Source: Hyphomicrobiales bacterium
Lineage (GTDB): Bacteria > Pseudomonadota > Alphaproteobacteria > Rhizobiales > Aestuariivirgaceae
Direction of reading: 5' to 3'
DNA: 19,825 bases
Assembly (NCBI GenBank): GCA_016710435.1
Contig: JADJVV010000050.1
Span: 1-19,825 of the forward strand
Below, one piece after another: positions 12,018 through 17,681 of the stretch. The notes beneath the pieces are model-generated. The model was given only the letters and a program-made list of their open reading frames with translations. It searched no databases and was not told the origin of the DNA. Every line of letters starts with the position of its first letter. Position 1 is the stretch's first letter. Both the position numbers and the translations under genes were made by a program.

Positions 12018-12728
12018 ATGGACAAGCCTATCCTGTTTTCCGCGCCGATGGTCCGGGCCATCCTCGACGGACGCAAGACCGTGACGCGGCGGGGGTTGAG
12101 CAAAAGCAACACGTTCTTCAATGGTATGACATGGCCCAAGTATGTCCGCATCGGAGACTGCAACTGGCAATCAGCATGGGTTGATGCTGGCCCATCGCCA
12201 GCAGGAAATCCAGGGCCATATCTTCATGTCGAATGGCCTTACGGAAAACTGTGTGATGGCGGCACAGACGAAAAACTCTGGGCGCGGGTTTATCCTCGCA
12301 AACAGCCGGGCGATCTTCTCTGGGTGAGAGAGGCGTGGAGCCCGATTGGCGAACTATCTGAATGCACAGGCCCTGCTGACATTCACTATAGAGCCACATC
12401 TACGGAGGCAGAGGCGGCGCTATGCGAATGGAAGCCCTCAATCCACATGCCCCGGTGGGCGTGCCGCCTGCGCCTGCGCGTGACCGCCGTGAAGGTGGAG
12501 CGGTTGCAGGACATTTCCGAGGAAGATGCCATTGCGGAGGGCATCATCGCAATGAGGAGTAGGGCTGGGTCAGTACCGATTACGGTCTATGGTTATGATG
12601 CAAACGCGCAAAACCACTCACCATCTGCCAGAGACGCATTTTCTTTCCTCTGGACCTCCATCAACGGCCCCGGTTCATGGGACGTAAACCCTTGGGTTGC
12701 CTCCTACTCGTTCGAGCGCGTGACATGA
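12018..12728 (+). CDS. ASCH/PUA-like phage protein
   Basis: This 236-residue protein starts with KPILFSAPMVRAILDGRKTV-T-R-R and later carries GDLLWVREAWSPIG, then MPRWACRLRLRVTAVKVERL and ISEEDAIAEGI, and near the end DAFSFLWTSINGPGSWDVNP with a WVASYSFERV end. These motifs are shared by phage-encoded ASCH-type (PUA-fold) proteins, which are thought to bind RNA or nucleotides. The function in phage is not established. The ATG at 12018 is preceded by AAGGAG eight bases away; a GTG at 12009 overlapping the previous stop is less likely. The interior has lower GC than neighbours, consistent with acquisition. Confidence 0.75.
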   Translation: MDKPILFSAPMVRAILDGRKTVTRRGLSKSNTFFNGMTWPKYVRIGDCNWQSAWVDAGPSPAGNPGPYLHVEWPYGKLCDGGTDEKLWARVYPRKQPGDLLWVREAWSPIGELSECTGPADIHYRATSTEAEAALCEWKPSIHMPRWACRLRLRVTAVKVERLQDISEEDAIAEGIIAMRSRAGSVPITVYGYDANAQNHSPSARDAFSFLWTSINGPGSWDVNPWVASYSFERVT

Positions 12729-12868
12729 CCAACACCCAGGCCTTATCCCCCGCTGCGGCGGCCTTCATCGTGGCTCTTGCCAGGCGGGCCGCGCGGGTGG
12801 ATCATGCGCGCGAACAGGCGGCCGCCGCAGAAGCCGCCGCGCACCCGGGGAAACAGGACGCCGCATGA
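12725..12868 (+). CDS. Small Ala-rich hypothetical protein
   Basis: This 47-residue protein reads MTNTQALSPAAAAFIVALAR and continues as an Ala/Arg helix ending GKQDAA. It is a single amphipathic helix by composition. The ATG overlaps the ASCH-like gene stop and its stop overlaps the recombinase start (ATGA in both cases). No function is evident. Confidence 0.45.
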   Translation: MTNTQALSPAAAAFIVALARRAARVDHAREQAAAAEAAAHPGKQDAA

Positions 12869-13365
12869 GCACACGCGCCGCCATCTATGCCCGCTACTCG
12901 ACGGACAACCAGTCCGGTCATCGCAGCGAGCTGGGCAGCGTGACGGCCGATCTCGGCCGTGCCGTGCAGGCGGTGATCGCGGGCATCATGGCGCCCGTCA
13001 CGGCGGCCCCTCACATCGCCAGGCTCGAATTGCGCAAGGCGCAGCTGGAGACGCTGCTGGCGCAGGCCGGAACGGCCGTGGCGCCGGTCGCGCTGCACAC
13101 GTCGACGGCGAAGAGATTTGCAGCCGACATGGCCGCCCTCGGGCAGGCCATCACGGAAGCGCAGGCCGAGGGTGACGCCACCCTCACTGCTGCGCTGCGC
13201 AAGATGGTGACGACTGTCACCGTCCACAGGAATTATGAACTGGAGATCACCGGCAATCTCGCCCCTCTCACAAGGGGGGAAGAAATGGTAGCGGGAGACC
13301 GTTTAGAACGGAACCCCCAAACGCCGCCAGACTCCATCCCGTTCATAATCAAGGCGGCCGCCTGA
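12865..13365 (+). pseudogene. Internally deleted large serine recombinase
   Basis: Residues 1-17 are MSTRAAIYARYSTDNQS, the N-terminus of a large serine recombinase with the catalytic Ser in the A-R-Y-S motif. The frame then jumps to what looks like the recombinase C-terminal region: RLELRKAQLETLLAQAG, ALHTSTAKRFAADMAALG and ALRKMVTTVTVHRN. The rest of the resolvase domain, the recombinase domain and the zinc ribbon are absent, so about 350 residues appear deleted in frame. Family members are usually around 450-550 residues; this has 166. It could not catalyse recombination. It was probably the element's integrase. The junction is near 12915-12920. Confidence 0.75.
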
Positions 13366-13403
13366 CGGCGACCGTCACCATAGCAACAGGAAAGGACTTG
13401 ACC

Positions 13404-13610
13404 ATGAAATATCTCGCTTGCTTCGCCACTCTCGCCCTTCTGGCCACGGGTGCCCAGGCCGCCCCGGACGCCTGCAACCCGGCGACCGGCAATTGGGTGA
13501 ACGCCGCGCCCACCACCTGCCCCACCTCGGACGCGGGCGGCGATATGTGGGATGCCCACCATCCTGACAAAGAGGCCGTGAGCGAAACGGAGACCGCCAC
13601 CGCCTCCTGA
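13404..13610 (+). CDS. Small exported protein
   Basis: This 68-residue protein has a Sec signal peptide, MKYLACFATLALLATGAQAA, with likely cleavage after A-Q-A. The mature part is a short acidic, Cys-containing peptide with TTCPTSDAGGDMWDAHH and an acidic tail. Two Cys residues in the mature part may form a disulfide. Function is unknown; a host-modifying lysogeny gene is conceivable. AAAGGA lies seven bases before ATG 13404. It is the last gene of the plus-strand operon, followed by a terminator. Confidence 0.6.
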   Translation: MKYLACFATLALLATGAQAAPDACNPATGNWVNAAPTTCPTSDAGGDMWDAHHPDKEAVSETETATAS

Positions 13611-13633
13611 TCCAGCCACCAGGCACAAAAAAA

Positions 13634-13670
13634 GCCCCGCTCCGGGATGACCGGGCGGGGCAAGTTTTTT
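13634..13670 (+). terminator. Bidirectional intrinsic terminator between convergent operons
   Basis: The seven-base arm GCCCCGC (13634-13640) pairs with GCGGGGC (13655-13661), with an inner CCGG/CCGG pair and loop GATGA. AAGTTTTTT follows, and seven A bases precede the stem, so the hairpin can terminate in both directions. It stops the plus operon ending at 13610 and the minus lysis operon ending at 13790. Confidence 0.85.
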
Positions 13671-13789
13671 CAACAGGTTAATGTGAGAACGCGGCCAAGA
13701 ACAGAGAACCTGCCCGGCCTATCAATGGCTGGTCAAGTCACCTCACCAAGATCAATCACCGCTGGTCGGCAGCGGCCACCGTTACCGGA

Positions 13790-14053
13790 TCACCCGGAAA
13801 CTTTGCGAGGCTTGCCCTTCTTGCAGACGGCCTCCCGGAGGTTTCCGTCATCGTCCACGATGGCTGCCAGCATCGGGATATGCGCCTCGTACTTTTCAAG
13901 CTCGGCCAGCGCCTGCGCCAATTCGGCGTCCGAGTAGCGCCGGCACTCGACCTTGGTGAATTGCGGCCCCGCCTTGACCTTCGGGCCACCAGGGCCACAG
14001 CCTGCAAGGGCGATAGCCACCGCAAACAAGCTAAGACTTGAAAAACATCCCAT
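13790..14053 (-). CDS. Lipoprotein, candidate outer-membrane spanin (Rz1-like)
   Basis: This 87-residue protein has a lipoprotein signal MGCFSSLSLFAVAIALAGCG with the lipobox L-A-G-C (Cys19 as acylation site). The mature part is charged, with ECRRYSDAELAQALAELEKY and a basic end. Phage Rz1-type spanins are small lipoproteins encoded at the end of the lysis cassette overlapping an Rz-type gene, as here (23-base overlap with 14031-14273). Rz1 proteins are often proline-rich; this one is only mildly so. GGAG lies eight bases before the ATG. Confidence 0.65.
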   Translation of the reverse strand: MGCFSSLSLFAVAIALAGCGPGGPKVKAGPQFTKVECRRYSDAELAQALAELEKYEAHIPMLAAIVDDDGNLREAVCKKGKPRKVSG

Positions 14054-14273
14054 CCTGCATCCTCCGCTTTGTCTTGGCCCGGTCGCGTGGTTCGAGAACG
14101 ATCACGTTCGCCTCGGCCTCCGCCTGCCGGGCGGCGTCCGTATCGGACTGTTTCTGCTGGGCAGCCCCCAGATCGCGTTGCGCGGTCGCGGCCCGCCAAT
14201 CCTTGAGGGCCTCCGCCAGGACGTTCAGCAACGACCCGGCGAAAGCCTCGAGGATCAACCTCAAGAAGCCCAC
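14031..14273 (-). CDS. Coiled-coil protein, candidate inner-membrane spanin (Rz-like)
   Basis: This 80-residue protein starts GTG at 14273 and has a hydrophobic amphipathic N-terminus (GFLRLILEAFAGSLLNVLAE) followed by a Gln/Ala-rich coiled-coil segment RDLGAAQQKQSDTDAARQAE and a basic end. The arrangement matches a short i-spanin, but the membrane stretch is amphipathic rather than a clear transmembrane helix. The paired lipoprotein gene at 13790-14053 overlaps its end. The start overlaps the upstream TAG (TAGTG). Confidence 0.5.
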   Translation of the reverse strand: MGFLRLILEAFAGSLLNVLAEALKDWRAATAQRDLGAAQQKQSDTDAARQAEAEANVIVLEPRDRAKTKRRMQDGMFFKS

Positions 14274-14752
14274 TAGATTGCGCCTTCCTTGGCCACAGGG
14301 ATCCGGGCGATCAGCTTGTCCTTGATGCCCTGTTCACCGCCGACCCAATTCAAGAGCCAGCCCGGCGCATATTTCACAGCATACTCGAGCGCCTGCTCCA
14401 GAACCTTGTTTGCCACAGGCACGGACATGGCCTCCCCCTTCACCGCACCGGCAGTGCGATTGATGCCGAACTCCACGGCGTTGCGGAGCAACTGCTCGAC
14501 CTGCAGAGTCTGCGCCAGGGCGACGAGCCGGGCCGGAAGGTGGCGGAGGCCCCATGCGATCGCCATGCCCAGCACGGTGATGATGGCGGAGGCGCCCTCA
14601 TAGAACCAGTCGCCCCACGGGATATTCACCACGCCGTCGATCGGCGCGTCGGTCAAGCTCTGGGCCAGAGCCATTCCGGCGTTCGGCACCATTGCCACAG
14701 CAGCGGTCGCGGCGAGCGCGAGCATCGCGCCGCCAAGGATCATCTTCTTCAT
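14273..14752 (-). CDS. Membrane protein, possible holin
   Basis: This 159-residue protein has a Sec-like N-terminus (MKKMILGGAMLALAATAAVA), a short periplasmic-type stretch with PWGDWFYEGAS, then a hydrophobic segment AIITVLGMAIAWGL and a C-terminal helical part LEQALEYAVKYAPGWLLNWVG. Comparable proteins occur in phage lysis cassettes of alphaproteobacteria. It could be a holin or a holin-associated protein. AGGTGA four bases ahead gives a good start at ATG 14752. It lies between the DUF6527-like protein and the spanin candidates. Confidence 0.5.
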   Translation of the reverse strand: MKKMILGGAMLALAATAAVAMVPNAGMALAQSLTDAPIDGVVNIPWGDWFYEGASAIITVLGMAIAWGLRHLPARLVALAQTLQVEQLLRNAVEFGINRTAGAVKGEAMSVPVANKVLEQALEYAVKYAPGWLLNWVGGEQGIKDKLIARIPVAKEGAI

Positions 14753-14805
14753 AGGTCACCTGTCTGGATTGAACGCCGGGGGAGGCCCGCCCCGGCTCGG
14801 GATCT

Positions 14806-15165
14806 TCAGAACGGCCAGGGCGGCAATTCAACCGTCTGGCCTGCAAGCTCGTGCGTGCAATCATCGAGGAACTGGATCCGGCCATCGGTCACGAAGCTGT
14901 GGCAGACGGCGCAATTGAAGCTGGGCTTCTTGCCGGTTCGCTCCTCATAATTGCAGTAGCAGTGGCCGCGCTCTGCTGCGGCACCGCCCGCGTAGTGCCC
15001 GCTCTTCAGCAGGATGCTCGGGGTGAAGGTCGGGGCCTCGAGATTGCCGTTCCAGCCCCAGCCAGCCGGTGAGGTGGTGACGCTGTGGATCGACTTGCAT
15101 CCGGGGCACCAGAAATTGACGCCTTCACTCTCCGGTCCCTTCCACTTGCGAGCGCGACCACTCAT
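14806..15165 (-). CDS. DUF6527-like zinc-site protein
   Basis: This 119-residue protein has NFWCPGCKSIHSV, WGWNGNLEAPTFTPSILL, an HCYCNYEERTG stretch, FNCAVCHSFVTDGRIQFLDD, and CTHELAGQTVELPPWP. This is the signature of DUF6527-type phage proteins. The C-P-G-C pair, later Cys residues and His suggest a structural metal site. Function is unknown. The ATG at 15165 overlaps the upstream stop by four bases. Confidence 0.75.
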   Translation of the reverse strand: MSGRARKWKGPESEGVNFWCPGCKSIHSVTTSPAGWGWNGNLEAPTFTPSILLKSGHYAGGAAAERGHCYCNYEERTGKKPSFNCAVCHSFVTDGRIQFLDDCTHELAGQTVELPPWPF

Positions 15166-15374
15166 GGGCCGGCACTCACGTTGCGCTCGTAGTCAGCGAG
15201 CATGCCCCAATCGAAAAACACCCATCGGCCCGCGCCACAGCGATCGCATGTCTCGTAGACGTGAATCGCGTCCTCGAACCGGTCGGACATGAACTCTTCG
15301 GCGTCAGCCATCTGCGCCGTCTCGCGCCACTCGTGGCCACGCCACCAGCAGACCAGCCTGCGCCACCATTGCAT
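15162..15374 (-). CDS. Small Trp/Cys zinc-ribbon-like protein
   Basis: This 70-residue protein begins MQWWRRLVCWWRGHEWRE and has a Y-E-T-CDRCGAGRWVF knuckle near residues 45-55. The WRGHEW start and C-D-R-C motif recur in short phage proteins of alphaproteobacteria. A metal site is likely; the role is unknown. The ATG at 15374 overlaps the endolysin stop (TGATG). Confidence 0.6.
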   Translation of the reverse strand: MQWWRRLVCWWRGHEWRETAQMADAEEFMSDRFEDAIHVYETCDRCGAGRWVFFDWGMLADYERNVSAGP

Positions 15375-16021
15375 CAGATTGCTCCCAGCAGGTCGGCGGC
15401 CACGTTGAAACTCGGGCACGCCTTGCCCCGGTCATATTCGTTATGGCCACGGGTTCGGCGGGATATCTTGAACTTGGATTTCAGGGCACCTATCAGCCAC
15501 TGCGCCGCCGCCATCTGGGCTGCGGTGCGCGTGTCCTTCGCCTTGCGGCCGTCCTTGGCAAGGCCGCCCACATAGGCCACGCCGACAGTGCCGTTGTTGT
15601 GCCCGGCAACATGCGCGCCGATCATGCCGATGGGCCTGCCGACGACAATGGTGCCGTCGAGCAGGAGCAGAAAATGATATCCGATCATCGACCAACCACG
15701 CTGCTTGTGCCATGCGTTGACGTCCGCCCTGTCGAACCATTTCCCTTCGGGCGTTGCCGTGCAGTGAAAAATCACCTCGTTGATGGTGCGCGCCGTATCG
15801 GCAAGCGCGATCTGGCCTTTCCAGCGCGCCGCTCCGCTGACGGACTTTGTGTCAGGCACGACCGGCGCGTTGATCGCACTCTTGTCCGGCTCCTTGCGCG
15901 CGCTGGCGGAGGGCGGCCTCTTCACCTCCTGCATCACCTTGCGCGTCTGCGGGCCGAGGATGCCGTCAACGACCAGGCCGTTCTTGCGCTGGAACGCTTT
16001 GATTTCTGCCAAACTCAACAT
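15374..16021 (-). CDS. N-acetylmuramoyl-L-alanine amidase (endolysin) with peptidoglycan-binding domain
   Basis: This 215-residue enzyme has a peptidoglycan-binding domain at 2-33 (AEIKAFQRKNGLVVDGILGP with Q-T-R), a basic linker, then an Amidase_2 catalytic domain. Zinc ligands are H86 in EVIFHCTATPEG, H193 and C202 in RGHNEYDRGKACPSF. Also seen are GYHFLLLLDGTIVVGRP and HNNGTVGVAYVGG. It cuts the bond between MurNAc and L-Ala to lyse the host; no signal sequence is present, so it needs a holin. AAGGA seven bases ahead favours ATG 16021 over an in-frame start further upstream. Confidence 0.95.
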   Translation of the reverse strand: MLSLAEIKAFQRKNGLVVDGILGPQTRKVMQEVKRPPSASARKEPDKSAINAPVVPDTKSVSGAARWKGQIALADTARTINEVIFHCTATPEGKWFDRADVNAWHKQRGWSMIGYHFLLLLDGTIVVGRPIGMIGAHVAGHNNGTVGVAYVGGLAKDGRKAKDTRTAAQMAAAQWLIGALKSKFKISRRTRGHNEYDRGKACPSFNVAADLLGAI

Positions 16022-16031
16022 TGGGTTTTCC

Positions 16032-16400
16032 TTAGATGGAGGGAGGTTCAAAGAGGCAGAAGACTCCGCCGGCACGTTCCGTGCGATTGTAGGGCATGAG
16101 ACAGATCGCGAATTCGTTGGTCTCGGAGGGCTGCACCCGGTCCCAGGTGACGAGACCGTCCACGGGCAGTTCAGCGACAGGGTTGATGGCGCGCGCCTCT
16201 TCGAGCGAGAGGCGGATGCGGTAGCCGTCCTTCTCGGCCGTGATGTTGCGGCCGTTGGGCCGGATCACCTTGCAGTCGTGGCCGCCGCAGCATCCCCAGC
16301 CGAAGACGGGATCGCGCTTCTGCGAGAACCACTCGTGGGCCCGGACGGGCGGGCACAAAAAAGCCGCCACGAGGGCGGCAGAGATTGGGGTGATCTGCAT
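16032..16400 (-). CDS. Exported Cys-rich protein
   Basis: This 122-residue protein has a Sec signal (MQITPISAALVAAFLCPPVRA) followed by HEWFSQKRDPVFGWGCCGGH-D-C-K-V-I. The AH-x-W and C-C-x-x-x-D-C pattern is common in small periplasmic proteins of alphaproteobacteria. The rest has DGYRIRLSLEEARAINPVA and a C-terminal CLFEPPSI. It might be a host-derived periplasmic gene carried in the lysis cassette. A copper or thiol role is possible but unproven. No clear Shine-Dalgarno is within range of ATG 16400; translation may be coupled to the 43-residue peptide ending at 16402. Confidence 0.6.
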   Translation of the reverse strand: MQITPISAALVAAFLCPPVRAHEWFSQKRDPVFGWGCCGGHDCKVIRPNGRNITAEKDGYRIRLSLEEARAINPVAELPVDGLVTWDRVQPSETNEFAICLMPYNRTERAGGVFCLFEPPSI

Positions 16401-16401
16401 T

Positions 16402-16533
16402 TCAAAAAGGCCCTCTCGGCACGTGAAATTCAAAGGGCGACAACGCCCGCTCAATTTCGGGCATCAGGACAAGCACGGCGCCAATGTAGAGAGCGGCCAG
16501 CACCCACCACCACCACCGCCGGCGCAATCTCAT
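16402..16533 (-). CDS. 43-residue single-pass membrane peptide
   Basis: This short gene reads MRLRRRWWWWVLAALYIGAV, continues LVLMPEIERALSPFEFHVPR and ends in G-P-F. Basic residues at the N-terminus followed by four Trp and a hydrophobic run make a single transmembrane helix with N-in orientation. The ATG overlaps the stop of the upstream holin candidate (ATGA), and the stop is one base from the next start. It lies in the lysis cassette and may be a holin partner or antiholin. Confidence 0.65.
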   Translation of the reverse strand: MRLRRRWWWWVLAALYIGAVLVLMPEIERALSPFEFHVPRGPF

Positions 16534-16859
16534 GGTTTTTCCCTTGTGGTGCGGATGGACTCAAGCCGGCTTTTCAGATTGTTGAGAAACCACTCGCCGC
16601 CCAGCATGGCCCCCATGCCCACCAAAAAACCGATCGTGCCCTCGCTCCAATTCCAGGCGTTGAAGGTGGGCGAGAGCGCGATCGGCGTTGCGAGATAGGT
16701 GGCGGCGATCGCCCCCACCAGTGCCGATATTATCCCGTTGATCCATCCACCCTGCAGGATTAGGCGCGCACCATTGCCGAGAAGGCCTATAGTTGTCGTG
16801 CTTTCATTGAGGCCAAGGCTTTTCGCAATCCGCCCCACATCGTGCAGAAAATCCCACAT
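16530..16859 (-). CDS. Candidate holin
   Basis: This 109-residue membrane protein has two or three hydrophobic segments: IISALVGAIAATYLATPIAL near the middle and TIGFLVGMGAMLGGEWFLNN later, with a basic tail KSRLESIRTTREKP. Size, location just upstream of the amidase group and charged tail fit a phage holin. The N-terminal part (IAKSLGLNESTTTIGLLGNG) is amphipathic. No strong Shine-Dalgarno precedes ATG 16859. Confidence 0.65.
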   Translation of the reverse strand: MWDFLHDVGRIAKSLGLNESTTTIGLLGNGARLILQGGWINGIISALVGAIAATYLATPIALSPTFNAWNWSEGTIGFLVGMGAMLGGEWFLNNLKSRLESIRTTREKP

Positions 16860-16904
16860 GCGCCGCCGCCTATGTCGTTTGGTTGGTTGGTGAGGTGCTC
16901 CGTC

Positions 16905-17681
16905 TTATGGTCTTATCGCAACAGAGACGGCATAAGATGAATTGCCCGTTGTGCCACCCGGATCGCCCATATAGCCGGGATTTTCTGCACCTGCTGTTGC
17001 GATTGTCTTGTATGCCACTGCCAGCCCTGATGACCGAGTGCTTTGGTTGTCGGTGAAAGCATTAATGAGTGTGTAGCCCGATGGAGCGGTATATGCCGAA
17101 ATTGAACTTGTTTTGCGACAACCCGCTGCAATAGCGAGAACCAGTGCGCCGTCCGTAACAGTTGTGATTGATGGCGGGTCTGCGGAACTTGCAGCCGTCT
17201 GCGATGAGGATGTCGTTGCCGCATCAAATTGCGTTGAATTGACGTTTCGGAACGCCGCAAGCATTGCTGTTGCACCACTCGTTCCCGCACCAGAGCCAGT
17301 GAGTGTGATGCTTCCAGAACCCGCACCTGTCGCAATCGTCCAGTGGACGCCTGCGTTTGTATCTGCGTTAGTAGAATTTGCAAAAAGGTCTTGATCTTCA
17401 GTCCATGTGAATCCGCTGCCGGATGCTGTCATATCCAAATCAGAGGTGGTGCAGGCATTCGAAACCACCACCACCAAGTCACCGGCCTGAATTGAACTAC
17501 TGACTCCACCAGTGAGTCCCGTGGCTGCAACTGACAAGGCGCCACCACTTCCTGTGGCCGAGGTGTAGCCAACAAACTGAAGTGGCCCCTTGATGGCGAA
17601 CGAGTTCAGAAGGAACCCGGCGCTTGCCTGCGAACAGATCAGCGCAAACGAAAGAACGAGAGAGGCGATAAACCTAATCAT
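16905..17681 (-). CDS. Tail-associated protein with signal peptide
   Basis: This 258-residue protein starts with a Sec-like signal, MIRFIASLVLSFALICSQASA, then a beta-rich Ser/Thr/Gly/Ala domain typical of phage tail or adsorption proteins: SIQAGDLVVVVSNACTTSDL, GSGFTWTEDQDLFANSTN, SITLTGSGAGTSGATAMLAA and TAPSGYTLINAF. This fold often occurs at the phage tail tip. A signal peptide on a virion protein is unusual, since virions are assembled in the cytoplasm; it may instead be a secreted decoy or host-surface factor. The ATG overlaps the tail-fibre stop (ATGA). Confidence 0.65.
   Translation of the reverse strand: MIRFIASLVLSFALICSQASAGFLLNSFAIKGPLQFVGYTSATGSGGALSVAATGLTGGVSSSIQAGDLVVVVSNACTTSDLDMTASGSGFTWTEDQDLFANSTNADTNAGVHWTIATGAGSGSITLTGSGAGTSGATAMLAAFRNVNSTQFDAATTSSSQTAASSADPPSITTVTDGALVLAIAAGCRKTSSISAYTAPSGYTLINAFTDNQSTRSSGLAVAYKTIATAGAENPGYMGDPGGTTGNSSYAVSVAIRP

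Noticed and set aside
13671..13789. Possible attachment site near the recombinase and terminator
   Set aside because: No tRNA gene, direct repeat or recognised core sequence is visible; nothing supports an att site.
14775..14796. Seven-base GC hairpin in the 14753-14805 gap
   Set aside because: No T-run follows on either strand, so it is not a convincing intrinsic terminator.
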